A stretch of DNA of 64,000 nucleotides from an uncultured Alphaproteobacteria bacterium. Its GTDB lineage: Bacteria > Pseudomonadota > Alphaproteobacteria > RF32 > CAG-239. A program made the position numbers and the translations under genes. This document shows positions 7,876-17,683 of this stretch, one piece after another (within the stretch, counting starts at the first letter, position 1; every line of letters starts with the position of its first letter). The notes beneath the pieces are model-generated. The model worked only from the letters and a program-made list of their open reading frames with translations. It was not told where the DNA came from and did not search any database. The DNA is taken from positions 42,836 to 106,835 of the forward strand of contig CAJUCZ010000003.1 in the NCBI GenBank assembly GCA_910585375.1, given 5' to 3'.

Positions 7876-8919
7876 TTAGTAACGAGATTCAATAACGTAA
7901 AAATCACCATGATTGTTCAGCACAAAAAGCTTTTGCGCCAAAGCCTGATTCAAGCGCGCAACACTTCCTGAAAAGACCAGTTTAAACTGAGTTTTTCCGT
8001 CCCCTATGGCCTCTTCCTGCACTTTTTTCACATAAGGAATATCAGACAATTGCTTTTGCAAATCCAGCCATTCCCGAATTTTCTGATACATAAACAAAAC
8101 GGTAATTTCCGTCTGCTTTTGCGCCTCGGCAATATTCTGGCTTTTAATCCGCGCGGCAATCCGGCTCTTCACCCGGCGAACGGCTTCATCAAACAAAGTC
8201 TCGCCGGCAGCACCGTTGACATGAACTGTTTCCAGCAAGCCGCTCTCCGGCGAATAAATGCGCACATCCATACCATCGGCAATGACGGCTTCCAAAACAA
8301 AAACATCACTGGCCCTGCTCTGCCGTGCCAGCCAGCCCAACAGCCGCGTATCCAGACTTAAAGCCTTTTCGGCATCAATAATCTCCATATTCTGGTCAGA
8401 AGCTTCCGGTATGACAAACTCGGCCATTCCCTCCGAAGCCGTATTTTTCTCCCAGTTTTTGCGCCAAAGATTATCTTCTTCCCACAATTCCGCCGGCAGT
8501 GACGCCGCTTTGCGGTACACCGGAATAACCAGAACGTTCGCCGCCTTGTCCACCATAAACGGAATTTGTTTTTCAGACATATAGCGTTTGACAACGTCTT
8601 CATTCAGTTTAACCCGCAGTTCGGCAATATAACGCACGTTGGAAGACTTTTCCGACAAAACGGAAACTTCTTTGATAAAATTCAAAATCTGGTTGTCATT
8701 CAGCGTCATAACCTGCGCCACATGTTCCGGCGTTGTAATCTTTTTCAAAATCAGTTCAAAAGCCTGACGGTTAGCTTCCGCCATGGCTTTTTCGCGCGCA
8801 ACCGAAGCATTAACGTCCGTCACGTCCACCAAAACCTCAACGGCATACAAATCCGCCGCCGTAACAGGACGTGCAAAAAACCCCAGACAAACTACCATAA
8901 TCAGCCATAAGTGCCGCAA
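7876..8919 (-). CDS. DUF2066 domain exported protein
   Basis: 347 aa with an N-terminal signal peptide (LWLIMVVCLGFFARPVTA, cleavage expected before ADLYAVEV). The DUF2066 domain starts at once with VEVLVDVTDVNASVAREKAM and covers most of the protein, including the characteristic ANRQAFELILKKIT segment. The family is common in alpha- and gammaproteobacteria beside the AI-2E transporter, as here, and has no established biochemical role. It is predicted periplasmic. It starts 10 bases after the ndk stop, so ndk, DUF2066 and the transporter are probably co-transcribed. Confidence 0.87.
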   Translation of the reverse strand: MRHLWLIMVVCLGFFARPVTAADLYAVEVLVDVTDVNASVAREKAMAEANRQAFELILKKITTPEHVAQVMTLNDNQILNFIKEVSVLSEKSSNVRYIAELRVKLNEDVVKRYMSEKQIPFMVDKAANVLVIPVYRKAASLPAELWEEDNLWRKNWEKNTASEGMAEFVIPEASDQNMEIIDAEKALSLDTRLLGWLARQSRASDVFVLEAVIADGMDVRIYSPESGLLETVHVNGAAGETLFDEAVRRVKSRIAARIKSQNIAEAQKQTEITVLFMYQKIREWLDLQKQLSDIPYVKKVQEEAIGDGKTQFKLVFSGSVARLNQALAQKLFVLNNHGDFYVIESRY

Positions 8920-8929
8920 ATTTCTGCTC

Positions 8930-9346
8930 CTATCCGAAAATCTCTATCCGGCTGAAAAAGAAACTGATTTCTCTTTCGGCACTTTCCAAAGAATCAGAAC
9001 CGTGAACCGTGTTCTTATCAATTGACAAAGCAAAAGTCTTGCGGATAGTCCCTTCTTCCGCCACGGCCGGATTCGTTGCGCCCATAATTTTACGATAACG
9101 CGCAACCGCATCTTCCGCTTCCAAAACCTGCACAACAACCGGCGCCGAAGTCATAATCTCCACCAAACTCGGAAAAAAGACTTTTCCTTTGTGCTCGCCG
9201 TAAAACTCTTCAGCCTGTTCTTTGGAAAGCAGGATTCGTTTCTGGGCAATAATCTTAAGTCCGGCATCTTCAATCATGGCATTGACTTTTCCGGTAATAT
9301 TCCGCGTTGTGGCATCCGGTTTGATAATAGATAACGTTCTTTCCAT
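8930..9346 (-). CDS. ndk: Nucleoside-diphosphate kinase
   Basis: Transfers the gamma phosphate of ATP to nucleoside diphosphates through a phosphohistidine intermediate, balancing NTP pools in the cytosol. The 138 aa length is typical. The N-terminal TLSIIKPDA motif, the RYRKIMGATNP nucleotide-binding segment and the active-site motif NTVHGSDS with His115 are all present. The gene heads a probable operon with DUF2066 and the AI-2E transporter and is divergent from pta across a 180-bp AT-rich region. GGAAGAATTATG provides a Shine-Dalgarno. Confidence 0.97.
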   Translation of the reverse strand: MERTLSIIKPDATTRNITGKVNAMIEDAGLKIIAQKRILLSKEQAEEFYGEHKGKVFFPSLVEIMTSAPVVVQVLEAEDAVARYRKIMGATNPAVAEEGTIRKTFALSIDKNTVHGSDSLESAEREISFFFSRIEIFG

Positions 9347-9526
9347 AATTCTTCCTTTTCAGTCAAATATTATTTCAGTTGACGCTTATCTTAGTACATT
9401 ATTCCAAATAAGCAATTTTTTTATAATATATTTTCCAAAGATTTTACAATTTTAATAGACTTTTGAAAAATAAGAGAGTAAACAAATAAAAAAAAATTTA
9501 TAAAACATAACCAGGGGACAAGAAAG

Positions 9527-10531
9527 ATGCAGAAAGATTCCTATATCGGCGGCCTGATTGCAAAAGCCCGCCGGCACCATAAAACCATTGTTTTGCCGGA
9601 AGGCGAAGACGAACGCGTTTTAAAAGCCGCTCACCTTATTCGCGAAGAAAAAATTGCTGAACTCGTTATCCTCGGCAATGTTGAAGAAATAAGCGCTTAT
9701 TTTGCCAAAAACAACTGGAGTTTGGAAGGCATCACGCTGATTGATCCGTCCAAATCCGAAAAACTCACCGTTTATGCCGACCTGCTGTACAATCTGCGCA
9801 AAGACAAAGGCATGAGCGAGGAAGATGCACGTAAAACAGCGCTGAACCACAACTATTTCGGAACATTAATGGTCAAAAACGGCGACGCCGACGGCATGGT
9901 TTCCGGCGCCAACCACTCTACGGCCGATACTGTCCGCCCTGCTTTGCAGATTATCAAATCAGCCCGCAAAGACCGCGGCGTATCTTCTTTCTTTATCATG
10001 GTGCGCGACAACAAGCCTTATATCTTTTCCGACTGCGCCATTACGCTGAATCCGACTGACAAAGAAATGGCCGACATTGCCATGGAAAGCATTGAAAGCG
10101 CCTTGCAGTTTGATATCGATCCCAATGTTGCCATGTTGTCTTATTCAACTTACGGCTCAGGCAAAGGCGAGTCTGTCGAAAAAGTTCAAAGAGCCGTAAA
10201 AATGGCCAAAGAAATGGTTACGCAGGAATTTGCCGGCAAAAATGTCAAACTTGACGGAGAAATGCAGGCCGATGCGGCTCTGGCACCGGTCGTTGCGGCA
10301 AAAAAAGCGCCGGGCAGCGATGTTGCGGGCCATGCCAACGTTCTGATTTTCCCGAATCTTGACGCCGGAAATATCTCTTACAAATTAATGCAGCGTCTTG
10401 GCGGTGCCGAAGCTTACGGCCCGATGCTGCAGGGGCTGAACGCGCCGATTAATGACTTGTCCCGCGGCTGCTTTGCCGAAGACATCGTCAGTGTTGTCGC
10501 CATTACCGTTTTGCAAACTGTTAAAAAATAA
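9527..10531 (+). CDS. pta: Phosphate acetyltransferase
   Basis: Converts acetyl-CoA and phosphate to acetyl phosphate, the first step of the Pta-AckA acetate pathway. At 334 aa it is the short form holding only the catalytic PTA_PTB domain, without the long N-terminal regulatory region of the E. coli enzyme. Family motifs include VLPEGEDERVLKAA near residue 24, DGMVSGANHSTADTVRPALQ (about 122-141) and the YSTYGSGKGE segment. AGGGGACAAGAAAG provides the Shine-Dalgarno. The ackA start is 13 bases after the stop, a classic two-gene operon. Confidence 0.96.
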   Translation: MQKDSYIGGLIAKARRHHKTIVLPEGEDERVLKAAHLIREEKIAELVILGNVEEISAYFAKNNWSLEGITLIDPSKSEKLTVYADLLYNLRKDKGMSEEDARKTALNHNYFGTLMVKNGDADGMVSGANHSTADTVRPALQIIKSARKDRGVSSFFIMVRDNKPYIFSDCAITLNPTDKEMADIAMESIESALQFDIDPNVAMLSYSTYGSGKGESVEKVQRAVKMAKEMVTQEFAGKNVKLDGEMQADAALAPVVAAKKAPGSDVAGHANVLIFPNLDAGNISYKLMQRLGGAEAYGPMLQGLNAPINDLSRGCFAEDIVSVVAITVLQTVKK

Positions 10532-10543
10532 AGGATAAATTGA

Positions 10544-11746
10544 ATGAAAATCTTAGTACTCAACTCCGGTTCATCCACACTCAAATATCAGTTGTTTGAG
10601 GTCGAAGGCGATAAGTATAACGTCATTGCCAAAGGCAACGCCGAACGCATCGGCATCCCCGGCTCTTTTGTAGGCATCAAATATGCCAATGGCGAAAAAA
10701 GAACGGTTGACGTCAACCTGCCGACTCACAATGAAGCCTTAAGAGAAGTTTTCGCCCTGCTGTTGGACGGTGTGATTGAAAGCCTTGACGAAATAAAAGC
10801 TGTCGGACATCGCGTGGTTCACGGCGGAGAAACTTTCAAAAAATCAACGCTGGTTGACGAAAAAGTCATTAAAGAAATCGAAGACCTGTCCATTCTGGCA
10901 CCGTTGCACAATCCGGCTGCCGTTTTGGGTATTCGCGCCGTTCAAAAGGCATTGCCGCAAACACCGCAAGTCGTAACCTTTGATACGGCTTTCCACCAGA
11001 CCATGCCGAAAAAAGCTTTTTTGTACGGCCTGCCGCTGGAACAATACACCCAGCATAAAATCCGCAAATACGGCGCTCACGGAACTTCTCATCAGTATGT
11101 TGCCGAAGAAGCCGCTAAAATTTTGGGACGCAAAGGCAAATTCATCACTTGCCACATCGGCAGCGGCGCTTCCATTTCTGCCGTAGACAACGGTGTCTGC
11201 GTAGATACGTCCATGGGTTTCACACCGCTTGGCGGCATCATCATGGGTACCCGTACCGGCGATATGGATCCGTATATTCCGTTGCATATTATGAAATACC
11301 AGAACAAAACGGTCGACGAGGTCAACACGTTGATGAACAAACAAAGCGGCATGCAGGGACTGGCCGGATACAGCGACATGCGCGATGTGGAAGCGGAATA
11401 TCTGAAAGGCAACCCGCGTGCCATTGACGCTCTGGAAGCTTATGTTTATACCATCACCAAATTCATCGGCAGCTATATTGCAGCCATGGGCGGTGTCGAT
11501 GCCATCATCTTTACGGCCGGCGTCGGCGAGAATTCTCCGATTGTCCGCAGCAAGGTTCTGAATAACCTGAAATATCTGGGCATTGAGATTGATGATGAAA
11601 AGAACAATATCCGCGGCGAACAAAATATGATTACAACCCCGAACTCCAAAGTTAAGGCTTTTGTAATCCCGACCAATGAAGAATTGGTTATTGCCCGCGA
11701 TACCAAAAATCTGGTTGCCAAAGAACTGAACAATAAAGTTGCCTGA
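10544..11746 (+). CDS. ackA: Acetate kinase
   Basis: Converts acetyl phosphate and ADP to acetate and ATP, giving substrate-level phosphorylation; the reverse reaction allows acetate uptake. The 400 aa length is standard. The ASKHA-fold motifs are MKILVLNSGSSTLKYQ at the N-terminus, GHRVVHGGE near residue 88, FDTAFHQTMP near 147 and HIGSGASI near 205. The C-terminal IIFTAGVGENSP motif is also present. It is second in the pta-ackA operon and is followed by an intrinsic terminator. Confidence 0.97.
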   Translation: MKILVLNSGSSTLKYQLFEVEGDKYNVIAKGNAERIGIPGSFVGIKYANGEKRTVDVNLPTHNEALREVFALLLDGVIESLDEIKAVGHRVVHGGETFKKSTLVDEKVIKEIEDLSILAPLHNPAAVLGIRAVQKALPQTPQVVTFDTAFHQTMPKKAFLYGLPLEQYTQHKIRKYGAHGTSHQYVAEEAAKILGRKGKFITCHIGSGASISAVDNGVCVDTSMGFTPLGGIIMGTRTGDMDPYIPLHIMKYQNKTVDEVNTLMNKQSGMQGLAGYSDMRDVEAEYLKGNPRAIDALEAYVYTITKFIGSYIAAMGGVDAIIFTAGVGENSPIVRSKVLNNLKYLGIEIDDEKNNIRGEQNMITTPNSKVKAFVIPTNEELVIARDTKNLVAKELNNKVA

Positions 11747-11771
11747 AAGCACCGGAGTTAATTCATCTGTA

Positions 11772-11797
11772 AACGCCCCGCATGGGGCGTTTTTTTA
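11772..11797 (+). terminator. Intrinsic terminator of pta-ackA
   Basis: AACGCCCC-GCAT-GGGGCGTT followed by a T-run. It lies 26 bases after the ackA stop, between the convergent ackA and mfd genes. Confidence 0.93.
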
Positions 11798-11887
11798 TTC
11801 CGTGCATTCTCCCGTCATGGTAGTGCGGCCTCACCTCAGTCAAACCAACCGTTGCCGTTGTTCGCCTCAGTCTGCAAGGCAAAAAGC

Positions 11888-14800
11888 CTACAACTGAGCA
11901 CCGCTTGCCAGCGAGGCAATCTTGGCAACATAAGATTTGATTGTCTCAACGCGGGTCACATAACTTTCCAGATTTTTCTCCACAAAAAGTTTCTGATCAG
12001 GACGAATTTTGATTGCCCCGAACTGCCGGTTGATAAAGTCAATCAAAGCCTCCGGCTTGGCAAAAACATTATTGCGGAACGTAATCAGAAAACCTTTTGT
12101 CCCGGCATCAATTTTTTCAATATTCGCCTCACGGCACAAGATTTTAATCTCCACGGTCTTCAACAGATTGTCCACCTCGTCAGGCAGTTTTCCGAAACGG
12201 TCGGTCAATTCCTCACGCATATCAATAATACCGGTTTTGTCTTTAATCTCACCGATTCGCTTATACAACCCGAGCCGCACGCCCAAATCACGCACATAGC
12301 TTTCCGGAATCATAATCGGAATACCGGTTGTAATCTGCGGTGCCCAATCGCTGATACACTGAGCCTTTTCTTCTTCCTCTCCGGCTTTCAGACGGCGGAT
12401 TTCTTCTTCCAGCATATGCTCATACAAAGCAATGCCGACTTCTTTGATATGGCCGGACTGTTCCTCGCCCAGAATATTTCCGGAACCGCGGATATCCATA
12501 TCATGGCTGGCCAAAGAAAATCCGGCGCCCAGCGTATCCAGCGCCTGCAGAATATTCAACCGCCGTTCGGCAATCGGATTCAGCCTTTTTTGTTTTGGAA
12601 CGGTAAAATAACAATAGCCGCGCAACTTCGCACGTCCGACCCGCCCTTTCAGCTGGTAAAGCTGCGCCAGCCCGAACATATCGGAACGGTGAATAATCAT
12701 CGTATTAACCGTAGGCATATCAATTCCCGATTCGATAATCGTCGTCGAAAGCAGAATATCGGCCTTGCCATCAGCAAAATCCGTCATTACACTTTCCAAC
12801 TGCTTGACCGGCATCTGCCCGTGCGCTACCAGAATTTTTACATCCGGCACCAGCTCACGTAATTCCTTTTCCACGCCGAAAATATCAGAAACCCTCGGAC
12901 AAACAAAGAATGTTTGCCCGCCGCGGAATTTCTCACGGTAAATTGCCTCTTTAATCATCACCTTGTCAAACGGCATCACAAAAGTTCTGGCGGCCAGCCG
13001 GTCAACCGGCGGGGTCGAGATAATGCTGAGCTGCTTGACGCCGGTCAGCGAAAGCTGCAATGTCCGCGGGATCGGCGTCGCCGTCAGGGTCAGAACATGC
13101 ACGTCAGATTTTATCTGCTTGAGTTTTTCTTTATGAGCCACGCCAAAATGCTGCTCCTCGTCAATAATCAACAGCCCGAGATTGCAAAATTCCAAATCTT
13201 TGGCCAACAAGGCATGGGTTCCGATAACAATTTCGATTGAGCCGTTTTTCAGCCCTTCTTTAACTTCTTTGGCTTCCTTCGGCGTCACCAGCCGAGACAG
13301 CATCCGAACTTTTACCGGAAAACCTTCCATCCTTTTTTTGAAGTTGTAATAATGCTGACGGGCAAGAAGCGTTGTCGGCACAATCAGCGCCACCTGCGCA
13401 CCGGAAGCGGCTACCGCAAATGCCGCACGCAAAGCTACTTCCGTCTTGCCAAACCCCACATCACCGCATACCAGCCTGTCCATCGGAATCCCACAGTTCA
13501 AATCCTGCAAAACATCGGATATTGCATTTATCTGGTCATCTGTTTCATTATACGGAAACTTGGCGCAAAACTCATCATACATCCCCTGCGGCGGAATAAA
13601 ATTCTCAGCTTTTTTCAAATGCCGTTCTGCGGCAATTTTAATCAGCTTTTCGGCAATATCGCGAATACGCTGCTTAACGCGGGCTTTCTTGGCCTGCCAC
13701 GCCACGCCGCCGATGGTGTCAAGCTGAATGTTATCGTCTTCAATGCCGTAACGCGAAATCACGTCAATATTTTCCACCGGCACAAACAGCTTGGCATCAT
13801 TGGCATAAAGAATTTTCAGACAATCATGCGGCGCTCCGCCGGCCACGATATTTTCCAACCCTAAAAACTTGCCGATACCGTGCTCGATATGTACAACCAA
13901 TTCACCGACCGACAAAGACGACACGTCGGCAATAAAGTCTTTGGCCGTCACTTTTTTGGCCACACGGCGGTTCTGACGCTCGCCGAGAATGTCCTGCTCC
14001 GAAATCAGGCAAAATCCGTCCCCTCTGAAACCGTGCGCCAGATTCATCACCGTCAAAACCACATGGCTCTTGGCTTTTTTAACCGCCTCTTCCCAACTGT
14101 CGGCAAAAGCCGGAGCCTCAAGCCCGTATTCGCTCATCAAAGAGAACACGCGTTCCCGCGATCCTTCGGAATAGCAGCAGACAATCCGCCGGAGCTTTTT
14201 GTTCTCTTCCAGATAACTTTTCAGCTCCTCATAAACCTGTCGGGCATTAATATTCTTGTTATGGGCAAAATCCCGCGCCGGCAAAACACCTGCATTGACA
14301 ACATTGTCGTCTTCCGGCAGATACAGCGGATTAAACACAATCCCTTCCCGCCGTTTGAAAATGTTTTTAATCTCGTCCGGCTTAAGATAAAGCAAATCCG
14401 GACACACGGGACGATAAACGTCTTCCTCCGCCGCCGACTTTATATTCAGTGTATCCAGCCGCGCCTGATAATAGTCAACAATGCTCTCGGCCTTGGCATG
14501 CAGCGCGTCTTCCAGATTTTTTCCGCTGATAACATAAGCCGAGGGCATATAATCAAACAAACTCGGCAACGAATCTTCATAAAAAAACGGGAGCCAGTTT
14601 TCCATACCCAAATGCTTTTTGCCGTTGGAAACCGCTTCATAAATTTCATCGTCTTTGAAAGCCGCGCCAAAAGCCTCACGATACTTGCCGCGAAAAGATT
14701 TTATCGTATTGGCGTCAAGAATAACCTCGCTCATTACCTTAAAGCCATAAGACTTAAGCTCGCCGGTCGTCCGCTGGCTCATTGCGTCAAAAGTCCGGAT

Positions 14801-15370
14801 ACGCTCCACCTCATCACCGAAAAGGTCTATGCGCAGCGGCTCTTCCGTCCCCACGGGAAATATGTCGATAATATCACCGCGCACGGCATATTCGCCCGGT
14901 TCAATCACCTGTTCCACCCGATTGTAGCCGTTAATATTGGCATAATGCAGAAAAGCATTAAAATCCAAAGTCTTACCGACAATCACTTCCTTGCGCGAAT
15001 TCAAAAAGACTTTTGCCGGCGGCAGCTTCTGCATGAGCGCACCGGCACTGGTAAGAACAATCCGCGGCTTTTTAGGCGCCGGATTGACAGCCAGTTCGGC
15101 CAGCGTTTCAATCCGCTGCGCCACAATATTCACATTCGGCGAAACCCGGTCATAAGGCACGGTATCCCATGCCGGAAAACGCAGAACCACTGCATCCGGC
15201 GCAATTGTTTCCAGCACGTCGGCGGCCTTTGCCAGTTCCACACCATCACTGAGAATATATAAAATGTCTTTGTCTGACGTTTTCACAAGTTCGGAAAGCA
15301 AAAGTGCGTCATAGCCTTCCGCCACTGCCGAAACCGTTCTGCCTTTCAGGGTTTCAATATCTTTCTTCAT
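11888..15370 (-). CDS. mfd: Transcription-repair coupling factor Mfd
   Basis: An ATP-driven translocase that removes stalled RNA polymerase at lesions and recruits UvrA. The 1160 aa length is normal. The UvrB-homology region occupies about 1-350. The RNA-polymerase-interacting domain follows (LVHIEHGIGKFLGLE near 490). The RecG-like motor then shows Walker A GDVGFGKTE near 640, DEEQHFG near 738, TATPIPRTLQLSL near 765 and GRVGRAKLRGYCYF near 920. The C-terminal TRCF domain is intact. It is divergent from recG with 87 bases between the starts, so two recombination/repair helicases face one short promoter region. Large opposite-strand open frames here are shadows. Confidence 0.98.
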   Translation of the reverse strand: MKKDIETLKGRTVSAVAEGYDALLLSELVKTSDKDILYILSDGVELAKAADVLETIAPDAVVLRFPAWDTVPYDRVSPNVNIVAQRIETLAELAVNPAPKKPRIVLTSAGALMQKLPPAKVFLNSRKEVIVGKTLDFNAFLHYANINGYNRVEQVIEPGEYAVRGDIIDIFPVGTEEPLRIDLFGDEVERIRTFDAMSQRTTGELKSYGFKVMSEVILDANTIKSFRGKYREAFGAAFKDDEIYEAVSNGKKHLGMENWLPFFYEDSLPSLFDYMPSAYVISGKNLEDALHAKAESIVDYYQARLDTLNIKSAAEEDVYRPVCPDLLYLKPDEIKNIFKRREGIVFNPLYLPEDDNVVNAGVLPARDFAHNKNINARQVYEELKSYLEENKKLRRIVCCYSEGSRERVFSLMSEYGLEAPAFADSWEEAVKKAKSHVVLTVMNLAHGFRGDGFCLISEQDILGERQNRRVAKKVTAKDFIADVSSLSVGELVVHIEHGIGKFLGLENIVAGGAPHDCLKILYANDAKLFVPVENIDVISRYGIEDDNIQLDTIGGVAWQAKKARVKQRIRDIAEKLIKIAAERHLKKAENFIPPQGMYDEFCAKFPYNETDDQINAISDVLQDLNCGIPMDRLVCGDVGFGKTEVALRAAFAVAASGAQVALIVPTTLLARQHYYNFKKRMEGFPVKVRMLSRLVTPKEAKEVKEGLKNGSIEIVIGTHALLAKDLEFCNLGLLIIDEEQHFGVAHKEKLKQIKSDVHVLTLTATPIPRTLQLSLTGVKQLSIISTPPVDRLAARTFVMPFDKVMIKEAIYREKFRGGQTFFVCPRVSDIFGVEKELRELVPDVKILVAHGQMPVKQLESVMTDFADGKADILLSTTIIESGIDMPTVNTMIIHRSDMFGLAQLYQLKGRVGRAKLRGYCYFTVPKQKRLNPIAERRLNILQALDTLGAGFSLASHDMDIRGSGNILGEEQSGHIKEVGIALYEHMLEEEIRRLKAGEEEEKAQCISDWAPQITTGIPIMIPESYVRDLGVRLGLYKRIGEIKDKTGIIDMREELTDRFGKLPDEVDNLLKTVEIKILCREANIEKIDAGTKGFLITFRNNVFAKPEALIDFINRQFGAIKIRPDQKLFVEKNLESYVTRVETIKSYVAKIASLASGAQL

Positions 15371-15457
15371 GTTATTATTCTTTGTTTACAATTTATGATA
15401 AACTATATACAATACAGCTATTATATCAACCCATTTTTTTTAATTTAAGGCATCAAA

Positions 15458-17542
15458 ATGCGTCCGGAAATCCTGTATCCGTTATTCGCCGACATCACAA
15501 CCATAAACGGCCTTGGCGAAAAAGGCGCCAAACTTGCGGAACGCCTGCTGGGCGGCAGAAAAATTCTGGATTTGATATTCCACCTGCCGTCAGGTATTGT
15601 CGACCGGAGATATTCGCCGCTTTTAATGCAGGCCAGGCTTGGCGTTGTCTGCACAATTAAAGCCCGAGTTATGGAACATATTGTACCGGCGCGCAAATCC
15701 CAGCCTTACCGCGTGGTGGTCGATGACGGCTCAGACCAGCTGATTCTAAGCTTTTTCCGCGCCTACCCCGACAGTATCAGAAAAAATCTGCCTGTAGGCA
15801 GCGAACGTGTCATCAGCGGCAAACTGGAACGCTTTAACCACGCTTTACAAATGAGCCACCCTGATTACATTGTCAAACCGGAAGACATCGGGCAGGTCTT
15901 AAAAGTCGAGAGCGTCTATCCGCTTACCGCCGGTCTGACCAATAAAATGCTGTCAAAATGGATAACACAGGCCTTGTACCGCGTCCCCGTTTTTCCGGAA
16001 TGGCAAAACCCCGATTTTGTAAAACAGCAAAATTTTCCAAGCTTCAACGAGGCACTGCAACAAGCGCACAATCCGCAAAAACTGACAGATTTGGAACCTA
16101 ACACGCTCGCCCGTACCCGCTTGGCTTACGATGAACTTCTGGCCAACCAGCTGGCACTCGGCATTGTCCGTCAAAAGGTCAAAAAACAGCATGGCAGAGA
16201 GATAAAAGGCAACGGCATGCTGCGCAAAAAAATTCTGGAAAAACTGCCTTTTGAACTGACAAACGCCCAAAAACGGGTTTTGGAAGAAATTTATGCCGAT
16301 CAGTCCTCGCCTTTCCGAATGCTGCGCCTGTTGCAGGGCGATGTCGGCTCCGGCAAAACAATTGTTGCGCTGCTGACAATGCTCAATGCTGTAGAAACCG
16401 GCGCACAGGCGGCTATTATGGCTCCGACCGAAATTCTGGCCGCCCAACATCTCGAAACCATTAAACCGCTTTGCGAAGAAATCGGAATTCGCGCCGAACT
16501 TCTGACCGGCCGTATCAAAGGCAAACTTCGTACTAAAATTTTGCAAGAACTGGAAGCCGGAAAAATTAAAATCCTCATCGGCACCCACGCTCTTTTTCAG
16601 GAAGACGTCAAATTCAAAGACCTCGCCTGCGTTATTGTCGATGAACAGCACCGATTCGGCGTCCACCAGCGCCTGAGTTTGTCAAACAAAGGCAACCGTG
16701 CCGACATTCTGGTCATGACCGCCACGCCGATACCGCGAACTTTGGTTTTAACGGCCTACGGCGATATGGAATATTCAAAAATCGATGAAGTGCCGGCCGG
16801 ACGCAAACCGGTTGACACCAGAACAATCCCGCTGGCAAAAATCAACGAAGTCATCGCTGCCGTCAAACGCAAAATCGACAGCGGCGTTCGCGGCTATTGG
16901 GTCTGCCCGCTGGTTGAAGAAAGCGAAAAATTAGACCTTGCCGCCGCACAGGAACGCTGCGAAAGCCTGCAAAAAATCTTTGGCAGCAAAGTGGGCCTCG
17001 TTCACGGCAAAATGAAAGAGAAAGAAAAAGACGAGATCATGCAAAAATTCAAAAAAGGCGAGATATCCCTGCTCATTGCCACAACCGTCATTGAAGTCGG
17101 CGTCAATGTGCCGGAAGCAACGATTATGGTTATTGAACACGCCGAACGCTTCGGGCTGGCTCAGCTGCACCAGCTGCGCGGACGCATTAAACGCGGTTTT
17201 GAAGCCTCAACCTGCCTGTTGTTATACAACTACCCTCTGAGCGCAACCTCGCGTGCCCGTCTGAATACAATGCGCAAAACAGAAGACGGCTTCGAGATTG
17301 CGGAAGAAGACCTGAACCTGCGCGGCGGCGGCGAAATCCTCGGCACCAGACAAAGCGGCTTCAACCAATTCCGCATTGCCGATATGGCAATCCATAAAGA
17401 TCTGCTCCATACAGCCAATCAGGACGCCAAAATGATTTTGGAACTGGATCCGGATTTGCAAACCCCGCGCGGACAAGCCCTGCGCACTCTGCTTTATTTG
17501 TTTGAACGCGATGATGCAGTTAAAACCTATCTCGCCGGCTGA
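15458..17542 (+). CDS. recG: ATP-dependent DNA helicase RecG
   Basis: A junction-remodelling helicase that reverses stalled forks and processes Holliday junctions. The 694 aa length is normal. The N-terminal wedge/OB domain (about 1-240) starts with INGLGEKGAKLAERLL and includes LPSGIVDRRYSP. The motor shows Walker A LLQGDVGSGKT near 290, the DEQHRFGVHQR motif near 390, TATPIPRTLVLTAYGD near 415 and GRIKRGFEASTCLLLYN near 575. The C-terminal ETRQSGFNQF-like segment reads GTRQSGFNQFRIAD. The first ATG (MRPEILYP) fits the family N-terminus, though no strong Shine-Dalgarno precedes it. Confidence 0.97.
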   Translation: MRPEILYPLFADITTINGLGEKGAKLAERLLGGRKILDLIFHLPSGIVDRRYSPLLMQARLGVVCTIKARVMEHIVPARKSQPYRVVVDDGSDQLILSFFRAYPDSIRKNLPVGSERVISGKLERFNHALQMSHPDYIVKPEDIGQVLKVESVYPLTAGLTNKMLSKWITQALYRVPVFPEWQNPDFVKQQNFPSFNEALQQAHNPQKLTDLEPNTLARTRLAYDELLANQLALGIVRQKVKKQHGREIKGNGMLRKKILEKLPFELTNAQKRVLEEIYADQSSPFRMLRLLQGDVGSGKTIVALLTMLNAVETGAQAAIMAPTEILAAQHLETIKPLCEEIGIRAELLTGRIKGKLRTKILQELEAGKIKILIGTHALFQEDVKFKDLACVIVDEQHRFGVHQRLSLSNKGNRADILVMTATPIPRTLVLTAYGDMEYSKIDEVPAGRKPVDTRTIPLAKINEVIAAVKRKIDSGVRGYWVCPLVEESEKLDLAAAQERCESLQKIFGSKVGLVHGKMKEKEKDEIMQKFKKGEISLLIATTVIEVGVNVPEATIMVIEHAERFGLAQLHQLRGRIKRGFEASTCLLLYNYPLSATSRARLNTMRKTEDGFEIAEEDLNLRGGGEILGTRQSGFNQFRIADMAIHKDLLHTANQDAKMILELDPDLQTPRGQALRTLLYLFERDDAVKTYLAG

Positions 17543-17598
17543 TTAATTAACAGCTTTTGAGATTAACATACTGATATTTTAAACAAATATAATACAAA

Positions 17599-17668
17599 AG
17601 AAAACGTCCGGAGCTGCAACACCGGACGTTCTTGATGACAAAAAACCGCTGAAATTTCAACGGCTTTT
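17599..17668 (-). terminator. Two tandem terminator hairpins between recG and the convergent gene
   Basis: On the minus strand the first hairpin is CCGTTGAAATTTCAGCGG followed by six T (17639-17668), the stronger of the two. The second is ACGTCCGG with CCGGACGT, followed by TTTTCTTTT (17599-17632). Both suit the minus-strand gene ending at 17684 and may also end recG transcription. Confidence 0.8.
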
Positions 17669-17683
17669 AAATTTTTCCCAAGT

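Noticed and set aside
11852..15262. Long open frames on the plus strand across mfd
   Set aside because: They are shadows of the mfd codon pattern: no Shine-Dalgarno, no family resemblance, and mfd has full motif support.
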